Source: Isoetes taiwanensis (taxonomy: Eukaryota; Streptophyta; Lycopodiopsida; Isoetales; Isoetaceae). From it: a stretch of DNA of 64,000 bases. Below the pieces are notes generated by a model. That model made no database searches and was not told the origin of the DNA. It worked only from the letters and a program-made list of their open reading frames with translations. The stretch covers positions 2,434,182-2,498,181 of the forward strand of contig JAJEKV010000059.1 in the NCBI GenBank assembly GCA_021234155.1, in the 5' to 3' direction. The position numbers and the translations under genes were made by a program. This document shows, in pieces, positions 30,400 through 43,065 of this stretch. Within the stretch, counting starts at the first letter, position 1. Each line of letters opens with the position of its first letter.

Positions 30400-32970
30400 T
30401 TGCTTTCAGATTACTTTGCACAAAGTCTGTGGTTAGACTATGGGTATATTTTTATGTGGACAAATATTAAAACAATAGATTATATGTAATGCAATGACAA
30501 TAGACTCTTCAATTCCTTCTGGTTTTACATGATCAGCAGTTGAAATGCCCATGCTCTTATTGGAAAGTATTTTTGGTGCCATCTTTATTAGATGTGCCTC
30601 TAATCCTTGAAGGATGAGCAACTCCAAGTTCTATAAAAAGAATAGCATGTTGTAATCATTAAAGGATTAGAGTCTATGATTCAACTCAGCTTCAGCCCAG
30701 CATTATGTCCAGAAGCTAAGCCCACCGAGCATTATGTCTTTTCACTTTGTGAAGATGCAAAATCCACTAGATTATTTTTTCAACAAAGCTAATGTATTTG
30801 ACTGATCAGTCAACATAAATATGTACGTGGCACGTTCTTTTCATAGCATTTTTATATCTTTATCCTTTTTTAATCTTAGAGAGGCATGCTTGGCGACATC
30901 TCCTCATGGGTCCTAATGCATATTTTGCAAATACCTTTCTTCAATTTTATAGAGCCAAGCAACACATAAGTCTCCGGAGCTTACGTTTGTTAAGGTTTCA
31001 AATTCTAAACCAGATTAGGCTAAATTGTGAATTTGAAGAACTACTCTTTGAGCATGAAGACTACATCATCATGTAAAAAGCATGGATTGCATTGCCTTCT
31101 GCTATGGTGTATGGGTTCGTTTGCATCCACTTCAACAATTGTGGCTATTGCTTTGCCTTTGTGTTCATTAGTGGCTATTGCTTTGCATTTTCAACTAAAA
31201 GCAGAGAACAAAATTGAAATTTCATTGTGGATTGTGTATTGAAATTTCGTTGTGGATTTTGTAGCCACTTCTGTTGCAAGTTTGGTAGAGGTTCCCCATA
31301 GTTTAGGGAATAAATTATACCAATTTAATGAAATATCAATAGAGGCGAGCAAGGCATTTATTGGTTTTATCTACTTAATTGTTCCTCTATAAGGCTATGC
31401 AAGTGAAGGATTCGTTCATCGAAATAGAGGTACCAAGACATGACATCGAAAGCAAGCAAAGGCTAGACATATCAATTCACGAACAAAACATCCAAGCAAA
31501 GGCTGGACCTATCAATTGTCACAAACAAAACATCCTGGAAAAGACTATTTTCGATTGTCTGTTTAACCTAGACCCTAACAGTTCCAGACCTGTTTTGGAA
31601 AAAACTATTTGTTCACAAATTTGAAGGGATCACATTCCTAGATTTATGTCCCACAATTCAGAAAAAATATTTTACATAACATCTATGTCTCAGCAGAACA
31701 TTTTTCCAGTAGAACATTTTCATAAAAAAGCTTCCTGTTTTGGTGAGCTGAATATTTGATTCATCGATAAACCTGGAATACATGCTTGCTTCTATGAGCA
31801 TGCCAAGAGTAGAAACATTTACTAATTCTGACACCCATCTACAAAATCCCATGATTGCATGAATGCCACCATTCCTGCAAGGTAAAAGAAGAAGGAATGT
31901 TTATACTAATGCATTATTGTTCCATTTTCGGCTGCACAATCACTGTCTATCACTACATGATATGGGTGAGCCCTGAGCATACAAATATAGATCATCATCT
32001 TGGGGAAAAAGAACACGTCCTTGCTGCTTGTGTCCTTAGATACCCTGGAGTTTAACATTAATGTCTCGAAAAATCTATTTAACAACATTGCTAGCAATCT
32101 AAACAGCAAGGCCGTATCTTAGCATGAAATTTTTCTAATACAACATACAGTAGACTGCCTATAAGAAAAATCTTTCATCAGAACACTCACAAAGAACATG
32201 TTATATCCTAATCTTTATGCATGCATGAGACAGCCTTTAGATAATGAGAAACATAATTCTTCCATGAGAACAAAAATGCTTGTATGCAAACAAACAATTG
32301 GTGGTGTCTTATGCTCTTTAACACCTCCCTGCTGCCAACCTGAGCGTTAGACATGGATGCCTGCAGAAACGCAATATGTATAAATAAACCATCTGTAGAA
32401 GTCCAAGAGTAATTAAATGTAGCCTTTATTCAATCTCTGCCTTTTTTTTTAGCCCCACAGTGTGAAGTACTAAAAGAACATGTATTTTAATACATCGACA
32501 ACGATGTAGATGAAAAGCGTCATTTCTAAAACTAATTTTACTCTGAATTGGGTGCTGAAATCTATGCCATCTACATTCCTGAAGGCCCTTAAACTATGAC
32601 ATGAAATAATGAATAAGGGACAAAACTGCAAGGCTTAAAAAAGAAAGAGATTTTACAGCTAGAGATTTGTAAAAAGCATAAGCATTTTGGTTCTGCCCAC
32701 AGAATACCTTCAATTGGAGCACTGTCCTCAATCTTCTCAGTTTGTTTTAGCGCCTTCTGAGGCTTGACGCATTTACAACTGTAGCAATAAACCTAGAAAA
32801 CATTCAGTGATCGTAAAATGATAGCTTTGCTATAGCTACAGATGATTTAATCATGTTCATTTACTTCTCAAGTCAACCTAATGTCCTTTACGAACATTAG
32901 CTAGAAGTAGTAGTTATACGAAGAAACATGTTTATACGATGAAATATCTTTTAAACATTTCTAATACCAA
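30400..32970. other. No gene recognised (possible Helitron body)
   Basis: AT-rich, with only short frames. A small tandem repeat (GTGGCTATTGCTTTGCMTTT) occurs at 31140-31190. The sequence may be the interior of the Helitron whose 3' end is at 30341, but no captured gene was recognised before the PMT fragment at 32979. Confidence 0.4.
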
Positions 32971-32978
32971 GAACCAAC

Positions 32979-33205
32979 CTTCATTTAGCTCTTTGTAGCA
33001 TTGATTTGTAAAGGGTTTCATCCACATCACAGTTTGGCCCGCTTTTGCTGCAATGGTCCAGCGCATTCACTTAGTAAGATTTTTAATGGCTTCTCAAATT
33101 CTCTTATCATCCTCATCATCTTGATAGGCTGGGTTGAAAACCATGCATAATAGCCTCCTGGTCTGAGCAGTCTATCCACTTCCAAGCAAAAATTCCATCC
33201 TGCTG
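32979..33205 (-). pseudogene. PMT-family (DUF248) putative methyltransferase exon fragment
   Basis: Minus-strand blocks read 'DGIF', a shift, 'CLEVDRLLRPGGYYAWFSTQ', then after another shift 'WTIAAKAGQTVMWMKP' and 'FTNQCYKELNEG' before a GT donor at 32978. Family members have 'LLEVDRxLRPGGYxxxSxPP' and 'QTVxWxKPxxNxCY' at the same spacing. These are plant Golgi membrane proteins linked to pectin methylation (QUA2/TSD2 type). Two frameshifts and the lack of neighbouring exons mark a decayed fragment. Confidence 0.75.
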
Positions 33206-33239
33206 AGTGAAACACAAAGTATTGATTGCAAGGCACAGA

Positions 33240-35390
33240 ACATTATAATTAAATATCAGGACAATATTTGGATTACCTTATTGTTACCACCATCAGAGAT
33301 GGATATCCGAAAACAAAAGGACACAGTAGGTGCAGGTACCTGCACCTGAAGATGCCAAGTGGAATCATCTTCAAAAATGGAGATGGAGATTCTAATAATA
33401 AATAGATTACTTTTCGTCTTCGTCTTCCTCTGACTTTCTAAATATTCCTATAGAAATATAATGTCATGATTTTGCAAGGGAACTGAACATTATAATCAAG
33501 AGCCAGCTAGGCTAAAAGCAAAACACCTTACCTCCATTTCTTTTAAACCTCTACTTCGCCGGCTTTTCAATCTAAACCCCTCAAAGGTTTTTTAGGAATA
33601 TAGATATAATTCCTGTAAACATGGTTCTGCAAGGACATAACATGGCAATCAAGAACCATAGGAAAAATAACTCGCAAATTTCTTAGACTCTTTAACCTCT
33701 TCAATGGCAATGAAGAACCATCTAGGCTAAAAGTAACAGGCAAAATAACTCACAAATTACCTCTGTGCAGACATGAATTAATTCTTTTCAACAAAAATAC
33801 CTGAAGAAGAACTATTTCAGTCTTCATTCAAAAGCATCATTTTAGCCAGAAACACATGATATTTCTAAGCTCCAAACCTGGCATGATGAATTGGCAAGGG
33901 AAAATCCAAATCAATCTGCAAGCAAAATATGTTTTGGAGCTGCCGAAATGGGCTCAATAGGGTTTGTCCGCCGAAACGATCCTTCATCAGGAAGGCTACC
34001 CACGACGCCTAAACGACAGCCGATTAGTCTGACTGTGAGATGAAAAGTGAGATGAAAAGTATCAAACTTTGGATGCCTATGCTCTAACCTAAGTATCAAA
34101 CTGATGCCTATGCTCTAACCTTATTGATCTGATCATAGCAGCCAAAGATGTTGCGGCGTTGGAAGGAACCAGGGTGCAAGTGCTACCGCTGTCCTCCCGA
34201 GGTCTATGCTCGAACCCAGAAAATGATTTTCCACGGATGAATGTGGAGTTAAACATCCCTTCAAAACATATTCCAAAATCATAACAATTGATTTTTTCGA
34301 TTTTTGGATACTCGGAACTTTTTCCGGCCGTTCAAGGTTCTTGAAATCTTAGAAAATCAAGTAAAAAAAAATTCCAAAAACATTTTTAGCCAGACCGGAT
34401 AATCCCAAATTAACAAGATTGATTTGGAAAAAAAAAAAAGAGATATATAAAATTTTTTTTTTGTGTGTTTAAATTTTATTTGTGTGTTTAAATTTTTTTT
34501 GGTGTGTTTAAAATTTTACTCACAATTACTCTTGTATTGGCGAGTACAAAATAGATACACAGACGAAGCTTTTGAAAATTGGACCTGATAATATGTTCTC
34601 ATGGTTCCACGAAGAAGCTCCTTATAAATTGGAGCGATTAGGCAATAATAACTCGCACTATCTGCTGGATTAAGCCATTTAGAACCATTGCTGCAAACTT
34701 TCTCGATTCATACAAGTTTGTAGGACACACTGGCCAAACTGGGCTTAGTGTTACCAGTTACTTAGCTTAATAAGGTACAAACTAACTGCTCCTATAAATG
34801 CTCTGGTTCAAGATCCCAACCACCCAAACATTGTCAGCAGTGGTGCCATTCTAAAGGAACTAATAAACTGACTGCTCGAAACTTTAAAAAATAACCACAA
34901 CAAAGTCTTGACAGCCAAATCTGACATGGTTCTATAATATCCTTCCATTTCTTTCATTTTGGAGATTCTCTCTGCTATATCCATTGAGTTCACTATGTTC
35001 ATTCTTAGTATCCTGTGCTATAGAATCATTGAACACTTTCTGCAATTGTATTGATAATACTCTATTAGAAGCATTGAGAATACCTCTCAGACTCAGAAGC
35101 CCAGGTCAGGTCTGCTTAAAATAGCTGACTGATCAGATCTGCTGCCAAGAATGAATCATGAGAGCATTAAAATCATCACAAATGCCAAGCCATCATCATA
35201 TCCGTTACTACTAGACTTCGTTTTAACGGTCCCCCCCCCAGCCCCCAATCGGCCCCCATCGCAAATCGCCATGTCTTGCGACAAAACGCAGCTAACTTTG
35301 CATCATTTTCGGTAGGGGCAGAAACAAAGCACTGTGAAGCAGAAGGGGAGAGAAGACCCACTTAAATCGCAGAAACAAAGCATTGTGCTC
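33240..35390. other. No gene recognised; repeat at ~34300-34390
   Basis: AT-rich. The stretch ~34300-34390 (GATTTTTGGATAC ... TTTTTCCGGCCG ... CTTAGAAAA) is a diverged copy of ~57020-57110 in the same orientation. Simple (GTGTTTAAATTTT)n repeats occur at 34460-34515. Confidence 0.5.
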
Positions 35391-35398
35391 TACCTAGC

Positions 35399-35536
35399 TC
35401 AAATCAAAGCAGGAACTCCGCCACTAGTATCAGCGACCCCAGCTGCTTCAAGCTTGACGATGGCAGTGATGCGAAGACTCCTATCCTTCTGGCAATGACC
35501 CAGGAACTCTGCTCTGACAGAAATGGGAGCGGCCAT
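35399..35536 (-). CDS. Short unknown ORF, possibly a first exon
   Basis: A 45-codon frame starts MAAPISVRAEFLGHCQKDRS at 35536 and ends at a TGA at 35399. It has normal plant codon use and higher GC than its surroundings, so it may be the 5' exon of a lost gene. No family recognised. Confidence 0.25.
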   Translation of the reverse strand: MAAPISVRAEFLGHCQKDRSLRITAIVKLEAAGVADTSGGVPALI

Positions 35537-35539
35537 AGC

Positions 35540-38500
35540 CGCTGCCCTAGCCGTTTCGAAAACCTAACATCCAAAAAAAAACCTATCTTCTATCTTTTAT
35601 AGCTTTCATAGCTGTCTATTTTTTTCCTTTTACAATGGTCCACAACGCTAACAAAACAACCATTTTTCAATTTCCCTTTTTCCCAAAATAAAAAACCCCG
35701 AAAAAACCATTTGGGAACCTTATAGAATGACCTAATTGCCTTTTTGTATGTGCTGCATTTTGAATTTCCTCTAGAAGATATGGGTTGCTAACAAAAGTAA
35801 ACACTATTTTACAGAAGTTGCATTTGAAGTGCCGAAGGTTTGCAATATCAGTCATAAAATGCTTTGTTCCTTCTTAAGATGGTAGAGCTCAATCTTTGTT
35901 ACAAGTATCTACAAAATGCATCCAAGTTGTCCCTGTAACTGCAGTGAATAGCTATTCAAATCGGTTACATTCCTCTATTACTGTTGTAAAAGGCCACTTC
36001 CCTTTTCCTAAGGCTGCATTCTAGATTACTTGGCCCATTTGTATGTGCTGCATCTTGAATTCCTTCTAGAAGATACTGATTGTTAATATTTTCATGTTGT
36101 TTGGTGCCTTCTATTAGAAATACGTAGCTTTTATATAATTTGCAACTTTAAATCCAAAAGGGTCATTATATGATTGCAGGAAGGCAGAGTGTGAATCGTT
36201 GTGGGAATAAACCATATTCTTTTCTAAAATGGGTTGGTGTTGTCCTCTATGCACCCTCCCAAAAATTCCCTTTTTCTAGAATGTGACAGTTCCCTTTCAG
36301 CCTAGAGCGCTCTATTTGCTTAATTAGCCAGTCCAAATGGGAAAAAATGCCCAGGGCATAAACCAATCCTATAACGAGCCTGTTCTTTGCGCTTCAACAT
36401 GGTGGTACAAGCACAAAATACGTTTGATATGTCTAGAACTTTGCTTGCTATGTTTAGAACTTTGTTCCTTGCTTTTTGATTCTTCTATATTCTAATTCTT
36501 TTTCGTGCTAGGCTTCATAGAGAAGCCAACTTTGCTCAAAACATGTCTTTGAGTTGAAACTAGCCTGTGCTAGAATACTTTTGTGATCTTGCTGCTTGGG
36601 TGCAGGCAAGGGGACAACATGTTTAGACTTCTTAAAGGTCAGAGGTTGACACCTTCGTTTCGAAGACATTGTTAACCTGCCTATGACATTTTGTTAATGT
36701 TCATTTATTACAAATGTGCTTCACGATCGAAAAGCTCCAACAGCTTAGCCTATTTTGATGTGAGTTAGAGAACATACTAATACTAAGACTTGACAAAGAA
36801 GTGTCTTTTCTATTTCCAGCTTCAAGTACATGCCTTTAATTATAATGCTATTGAAGTTTCTATGTCTACACATGTGAATGTAAATTGTCCAGAAGAAGTT
36901 GCCTTTCAAGTTATAGAATGTTCTAATCTTGTAGTCTTATATTATGTTCCTAACCTATGTTTGTGCCACCTTATGGAGAGAGCGCATGACTTGAATCTCA
37001 TTTGTGCTATTCTAATTTGTGGTTGTCTTCCATTATAGAAAGCAGTAGATGGATGGCATATATAAATGATGTGCCCATAACGAATGGGCACTTCAATTTG
37101 GTATGGAAGTATTCTCTACCACCTTACGTGATTATGAGAATATATCAAATTGCTTTGAAGTCAGAATTGCAGAAGACCTTGTGTGCAAAAGATGCAGCAT
37201 TAGATGTTGAATCCCAAAAGTTCCAACAACAAGGGAATCAAACTTAAAGTGTTTTATTTATTGCCAAAAATTAATAATGATCAGGCTGATTTTTTTGTTT
37301 ACATAGGGATGAATAGGAGCTGTTATTGCAACATGTACTATTATTGTATGCAAATGTAATGAGTAGGATCAAATTAATGTTTAAAAATGGTAAGCAGGCA
37401 ATTGTGATGAGCACAACGAGACCATTAATATTAAGCCAAATAGCTGAGGGTTGTTGGCTGTTAAGCAGGAAAAAGAACCAGAATTTGAACTAAAGTTGCA
37501 CAAATTCATCCCAGTAGTTAATTGAACAAGTCGAAACAGCATCATTTGAAGTCAGGATAGTGTATTAACAAAAAGTTCATTTTATCTTTGCGTTGTCAAT
37601 AAAATAAGTACATTGCTTAATAGATGCATGCTTTGTAACATCACTAAAAGAGAGTTTGCACTGGAAGAGAGTTCGCTTAATAGACGTACGTTTGACGTTA
37701 GTAGAAGAAAAAATGTTTCTTTTAAAAGACCAATCAAACCACAACTTGACAAACATTGTTATGAATTTTAGTTCTATGTACATGTGATATTGAAATATGA
37801 CATTCTTTTACACAAGCAACATTCAACCTTACCTTTTTACCTTTCTTCCTCTATGTTTTGGTGAGTGCCTTTGACATATGAAGCTGGATGTAATTGGACT
37901 AAAGTCGAGGTGATGAGTTTAAAGTAGACAACTACCAACAAAGTAGATTGCTACCTACGAGGTGTGCTCCCAGAGAATATCATAAGTAATTTGCATTATC
38001 CACATCTAATAATGCTTCGCATGCACAACACCTCATGCTTGCCATGTGTTCACTTTGGATCTATCTGTAGGTCGAAGTAAATTATAGACTTTCAAGAACT
38101 TCCACCTCTCCTTCAACTATTGTGATAGCAATAGAATTGACATTCCTTGGATGGGGACACCTCTCCTCAACATTTATTATTTATTCCATCTCTTCTCTCG
38201 TTTTCATTCATCGGCGTTCTCTTGAGCTACTTTTTCTCCTACTTCTCTATCCTACCAGTTTCCCTCACCCTCCCTCCCTTGATGAATTGCCTGCAATACG
38301 TCATGTCTTTTTCCCGTTTCCCATTATTCCCTTCCATTGTTGCAGTTTCTCATTTCTCCTGCTTGCCATGTGTTCACTTTGGATCTATCTGTAGGTCGAA
38401 GTAATTTATAGACTTTCAAGAACTTCTACCTCTCCATCAATAAGGGCGCATCATAATGGGTAATTCCAGTTCTATTGTTTTTTCTGAAGAAATATATTGT

Positions 38501-39500
38501 GTCAATTGCAATGTGTGTTTGCAACAACTGCAGCCATCTGCAATGGATATCTGTGTGTAAGTAGATGTCCAAAGCCAATGAGAGGCATAAATTTGATTTT
38601 TTCTTCTGCCTATTTGCATTGGTATGTACTCAAAATAGCATTTGGTCTGAAGGCCAATAAGATATTGCAAGTTATAGCAACATCAAGGAGTGGCATAAAC
38701 AGTTGGACTTGGAATTGCCTGGTTTATGTAAGTGTAGTAATAGGAAGAAATATTGGGTGCAAATAGAGAAATATTTTGAAATATATATATTGTGTGCCAG
38801 GCAGAACGAAATATTGGATGCAAATGGTACTTGATGGTTTTGTCCTGCAGGAAGAGATTAAGAGTCAACAACTTGCTTATTTTCCCTATGATAGCATTAG
38901 GCTCTAAAAATTGCAAGGTTTTTTGGCTTTATAGTCTAAATTTGCTCATATTTACATTCAAACTACAATTTTCGTGAGGAGATTGCAAATTACAAGTGCT
39001 ACTTTCTATTTCATTGCAACGGTTCTGATTAATATATCTTTTTCTAGTAAAAAATTCCTCAAAATCTTCACTGCAGGTCATTTTGACTATGATTTTGGCA
39101 AATTTCTGTGATTCTTGGATGGTGGTGCAAACCAAATTGGAATTCAGTTCATTAGAACTTAGAATAACTTATAGGACTACTTTAAACACAACATGATAAC
39201 CTACAGAAGACCTATTGAATAAATAACACGTAGGATACAAAGTTCTATTTGACCATTGAATGGCCATAAATATTCTCCAAATGCCAATATGGGGCTTTAA
39301 GTTTTGGTACAAAATCTAATTGCTACTTTTGTGGTACGTTGTAGATGCACGTTTTGTTTAAAATCTATACAGGCAATGCCCCTCCACACCTAACTACCAC
39401 TACAAGTAATTGGCATGTGTAAAATACACCTAGCATCAAGATTCTTAGTTACGTATTGTACACAAATACATGCGCGCCACTACAACTTCAACATTGCCTA
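35540..39500. other. No gene recognised; diverged local duplications
   Basis: Noncoding. The stretch ~35872-36010 resembles ~29962-30110 (GAGCTCAATYTTTGTTACAA ... GAATAGCTATT). A word around TTTGTATGTGCTGCAT is duplicated at ~35742 and ~36042. The frames at 36790-37247 look partly coding ('NDVPITNGHFNLVWKYSLPP') but match no family I know. Confidence 0.4.
38036..38440. repeat. ~80-bp direct repeat, 326 bp apart
   Basis: CTTGCCATGTGTTCACTTTG and the ~60 bp that follow occur at 38036 and again at 38362 with three or four differences. The intervening sequence is pyrimidine-rich. Confidence 0.8.
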
Positions 39501-39517
39501 CAATAGACCCGTAGTTA

Positions 39518-39547
39518 TGCCCGGCAACGCCAGGCATCCATTACTAG
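39518..39547 (+). mobile_element. Helitron 3' terminus (plus strand)
   Basis: The hairpin TGCCCGGCAACGCCAGGCA (39518-39536) is followed by CATTACTAG|T. It belongs to the same terminal family as 30341 and 45165. The body would lie to the left; the 5' end was not found. The glycosyltransferase promoter begins within ~300 bp of this end. Confidence 0.65.
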
Positions 39548-39797
39548 TACAATTTAATTTTGCATCAAAAATGGCTTTCACACTCCAAAACATATGTAAA
39601 GAACTTTACGAAAAAGGGACGTCCTTGGCATTGTTTGAAACAAGGGGATCTATTCAACAACTTGGAAGCATGAAACTCTATATATCCACGGTGTATAAAG
39701 ATAGATACACAGTTTGTCGCATAGTGGTGGTGCTTTGCTTGTCTTAAAAGTCAAGTCAATTTCCAGGAAAATGCTATCACATTCCATGGAAAGCATG

Positions 39798-39803
39798 TAT
39801 AAG
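39798..39803 (+). promoter_or_regulatory. Candidate TATA box of the glycosyltransferase
   Basis: TATAAG lies 52-57 bases upstream of the ATG at 39855, consistent with a short 5' UTR. A weaker alternative is TATAAAGAT at ~39694. Confidence 0.35.
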
Positions 39804-39854
39804 TAGGTTAGTGAAGGAGCAAAGTACAGACAGGGGCTAATTGCAGACAAACAT

Positions 39855-41285
39855 ATGGCAATAGATTGCAGGAGCCAGAGAAAATCTGATCATGTAGTAT
39901 GTTGTATAGCAAGTGGGCGAGGCCATGTAACTGCAATGGTGAATCTGGCAAGGGCCATGGCAAGGTTAGGGATCTCAGTGACGGTAGTATTTTCAAGCGA
40001 GTCAGCATATAAATCAGTTGTTTTTGGCAATGAAGGAGACCCAGATCTAGATCCAGCCCAAGGGCTAGACATTGCCTTTGTTCTGTTAGAGGGAGCCCAA
40101 GAAATTGAAGGTTGGAATGATGGGGCCAGACTGGTAGTGAAGGGGGTGCGAAAATTTAGTTTTGGGAGCGCTGCTAAACTCAAGACGGATTTTCCAGCAG
40201 AGGAGCAGGCTTTGGAGGATCTGATTCATGCTATGCAAACTCCACCAATTGCCTTAATTTCTGACATGATCGTTGGCTGGTCTACATCCCCAGCCCAGAA
40301 ATTGAATCTCAAACGCTTCGTTTTCTACCCTGCTGCTCCGTTCTACCTCGCTGCATTGCTTAAATCTGCAAGCTTGATCTTGGAAGGCGTTGATCCAGCT
40401 TCTCACACAAGTCTAGAAATTGAGAAGGATTTGCCTCTTATTCCTTGGCCCCAGGTGCCTGATTATATGAAGGAGAAGGACCACCCGTTTTTCAACCGCT
40501 TGCAAGTGCTAAACTCAGATGGGATTTTGCTCAATACTTTCAACGAGCTAGATGGAAAGGTTTTGCAAGCTCTACAACATATGCCAGAAGCAAAAGGGAT
40601 ACAGATTTTTCCTGTAGGGCCTTTAGTTGATCCCCTGTTTTTGGATCCTGAGAAATCACTTGAAACGCTCTCTGTTACTGCTGTGTTTAAGGGCAGCCAG
40701 AAAGGGGATATGCAGTGCTTAGATTGGTTAGAAAAAAAAGCAGAGCGCACAGTTTTGTTCCTCTGTTTTGGAAGCTGGGAAACACTAGAGGATGCACAGA
40801 TTTTTGCAATTGCAAAGGGATTAGAGGCAAGCAAACAACCATTTATATGGGTTACCGCAGAATCATCCATAGCTGCGCTTCCAGAAGGATTCCAAGCTAG
40901 GACAGAAAATCAAGGCCTGATTGTTACAGACTGGGCTCCCCAACAGATTATTTTAAGGCACACTGCAATTGGGGGTTTTTTGACACACTGCGGCTGGAAT
41001 TCGATAGTGGAATGCATAAGCATAGCTGGGATTCCGATGGTGTGCTGGCCGTTTATGGGGGATCAGCCATTTGTTTGCAGATATGTGGTGGATGAGCTTA
41101 AGATTGGAATTGAAGTAGAAGCCACAGCTGAAGGATTTGTGGATGCAGATGAGGTTGAAAGATGCGCCAGAATTGTGATGGAAAAGCAAAGTGGCATCAG
41201 AGAGAGGGCCGCCGCTCTGAAAAGAAAGGCCCTTTTCTCCCGCTCTGGCCTACCTTTCTTTCTAAAATCCATCTTATCTGGATGA
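39855..41285 (+). CDS. UDP-glycosyltransferase (plant family 1, PSPG box)
   Basis: A complete single-exon GT1 enzyme of 476 residues that would move a sugar from a UDP-sugar to a small cytosolic acceptor such as a phenolic or terpenoid. Residues 13-35 ('HVVCCIASGRGHVTAMVNLA') form the N-terminal acceptor loop with the catalytic His24, and 'ALISDMIVGW' (~134) carries the usual Asp. The PSPG box starts at Trp360 ('WAPQQIILRH...THCGWNS...WPFMGDQ') and ends in Gln, as glucose users generally do. The box has 45 rather than 44 residues, with one extra residue between its Glu and the 'GIP'. The C-terminal tail after 'RERAAALKRKA' is slightly short. The start is chosen as the first ATG after a TATA-like site; Met27 or Met35 would cut the catalytic loop. 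No frameshifts: this is the only clearly intact enzyme gene in the window. The acceptor cannot be predicted. Confidence 0.95.
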   Translation: MAIDCRSQRKSDHVVCCIASGRGHVTAMVNLARAMARLGISVTVVFSSESAYKSVVFGNEGDPDLDPAQGLDIAFVLLEGAQEIEGWNDGARLVVKGVRKFSFGSAAKLKTDFPAEEQALEDLIHAMQTPPIALISDMIVGWSTSPAQKLNLKRFVFYPAAPFYLAALLKSASLILEGVDPASHTSLEIEKDLPLIPWPQVPDYMKEKDHPFFNRLQVLNSDGILLNTFNELDGKVLQALQHMPEAKGIQIFPVGPLVDPLFLDPEKSLETLSVTAVFKGSQKGDMQCLDWLEKKAERTVLFLCFGSWETLEDAQIFAIAKGLEASKQPFIWVTAESSIAALPEGFQARTENQGLIVTDWAPQQIILRHTAIGGFLTHCGWNSIVECISIAGIPMVCWPFMGDQPFVCRYVVDELKIGIEVEATAEGFVDADEVERCARIVMEKQSGIRERAAALKRKALFSRSGLPFFLKSILSG

Positions 41286-41299
41286 AACACCATCACAGA

Positions 41300-41925
41300 G
41301 AATGTGGCCTCTTCAAATTGTTATATAATTGATATTTCATTCTATTTGCATTGTCTGTTAGGATTAACCCCTGATTTGAGCTCTTTTTCACGTGGACAAA
41401 ATCTAAAATCGGTTTCCCGGCAACCAAAAGTCTCGGCACACGAGCTCCACGAGTTTGATTGCTGGCGCGTATCTTTATCCCTATCCCTTGATTATCTGGG
41501 TTTTTGGCATATTCTTAGTAGATGCTAGTATATGTCTAGAAAATGCCAAACAATGCTCCAAACGTGTTGTAGGTTGTAAACTATCGGTTGCCCTTCTTGA
41601 TGGACGGCTGCTCTGAAACTGTGGTCTAGCCGGTAACGCTAGCTCTTTTGTTCCTCTTCTTCCACCCCTGCCAAAAGCTCTTCTGGCATACATAGGCGTG
41701 TATCTGAGAGGAATATGCAGAGGTTACATTCTAATGTTTTTCAGCCCAGATCTAGCTCTATATTCGACTCCGCATATCAATCCGGCTTTGCGTATCAAGG
41801 CTTTCCTTATTAAGTTAGGAGTAGATTCTGGCTGTGGCGATTAAGAAAGCTTACGATGCTGCACCCATATCGTTTCAGGCCATACAGGGTATGGTTCTTG
41901 CATTTTAATCATAATTTTTTAGGGT
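41300..41925. other. 3' flank of the glycosyltransferase, no gene recognised
   Basis: Contains the expected 3' UTR and unremarkable intergenic sequence with short frames only. The boundary with repeat R is near 41926. Confidence 0.4.
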
Positions 41926-42036
41926 TCGAGGAGATTGGTTTCCAATCAATATAAGAATGGTATGTGTGCAAGGTTAAGTCCATTTCAAAGCCCTGTAGGT
42001 GCAACATGAAGGGTCTACAATGCTTCATATCAGGCC

Positions 42037-42282
42037 ATGTCCATGCTTTCATCCTTCTTAGACCTGGAACATGCATCACATAAGCTTTGGTGCATTGTAT
42101 CCAGAGATAGAGAAGGCTTTTGTGCTATTCCTGGAGTGGTTCTCCATACAAGAACCACTTTGCTCGGGCTCCTATTATCTTTTATGGGCAATTGGATTGA
42201 AGCATCTTTAACTGGATATTCTATCTGCATCGATCTCGGCCGCCTATATATGGTCTCTGGTAAGTCAAACTTCTATAGTTGA
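42037..42282 (+). CDS. Unknown conserved frame in repeat R
   Basis: Frame reading 'LWCIVSRDREGFCAIPGVVL', 'GNWIEASLTGYSICIDLGRL'. The copy at 29659-29339 (minus strand) keeps the same 80 residues with few changes, mostly conservative. No start codon choice is convincing; it may be one exon. Family not recognised. Confidence 0.35.
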   Translation: MSMLSSFLDLEHASHKLWCIVSRDREGFCAIPGVVLHTRTTLLGLLLSFMGNWIEASLTGYSICIDLGRLYMVSGKSNFYS

Positions 42283-42771
42283 CTTCACAAGAAGTTTTGC
42301 ACCCAAACCATGCATTTTATAATGAATACAAGTATAAATACATGAGCCTAGGGAGTCGAACCCCAGTATTAATGCCAATGCTCATCCAAACATAAGGGAG
42401 ATCCCAAAACTTGGAATCTCCCTTAAGCATGGGGGCTGAAGCCCTCTAAAACAATACATGTGTTAGTATAACAATGAAAGATATGAAATAAATCTAAAAA
42501 CCATAAACACAAATATTAGTATTCACAAGATAAAAATGTACATGTGGCAGAACTGCCACCAGCATATGAAGCCAAGTCCTCACTCAAAAAGTTTACATAA
42601 AAAGGACAACAGAAGTAAGTTATCTCAAAAAAGAGCAAAACAGAAGCAAGTTCTAATTCCTAGATTCCCCAGATGCTCCACGCCTGATCACAGCATCAAG
42701 CTGCCGAATCACCTGTGTTAGCAACCCCCGGGCAAGGCTCATATGAGACCTGAAAGCATGCAATTCAGACA

Positions 42772-43065
42772 TCAGTGCTCCCAGCTGTTCCAAAGCAACA
42801 CTAGATTAATGGCAGAATCAATAAATGCATAAAAACTACTCAGCTGCCTCCCAAGGATTCTAAGCGAAGCTGCAATCCTGTGAGCTTCGTCGCCAACTTG
42901 AATAATACATGTTATGAATTCTTCTGCAGTAAATAACTCTTCACCCTCTGGAGGAAACACTAAAGGATCAGGACGAGATGCATCAATACTAGCACTTATA
43001 ACAGAAGGTTCCAGCCTGAAGACGGGATGGCCTGTCTCCTTTGTCGACTGGTCAACGCCTTCCAT
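42772..43065 (-). CDS. Unknown helical ORF in repeat R
   Basis: From an ATG at 43065 the frame reads 'MEGVDQSTKETGHPVFRLEP', then 'PPEGEELFTAEEFITCIIQV', 'DEAHRIAASLRILGRQLSSF', and ends at ~42772 after a probable frameshift relative to copy 1, which continues 'EQLGALMSELHALRSHMSLA'. Heptad-like spacing suggests an amphipathic helical bundle. Conservation of protein-like reading between two diverged copies argues for past coding function. Family not recognised. Confidence 0.4.
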   Translation of the reverse strand: MEGVDQSTKETGHPVFRLEPSVISASIDASRPDPLVFPPEGEELFTAEEFITCIIQVGDEAHRIAASLRILGRQLSSFYAFIDSAINLVLLWNSWEH

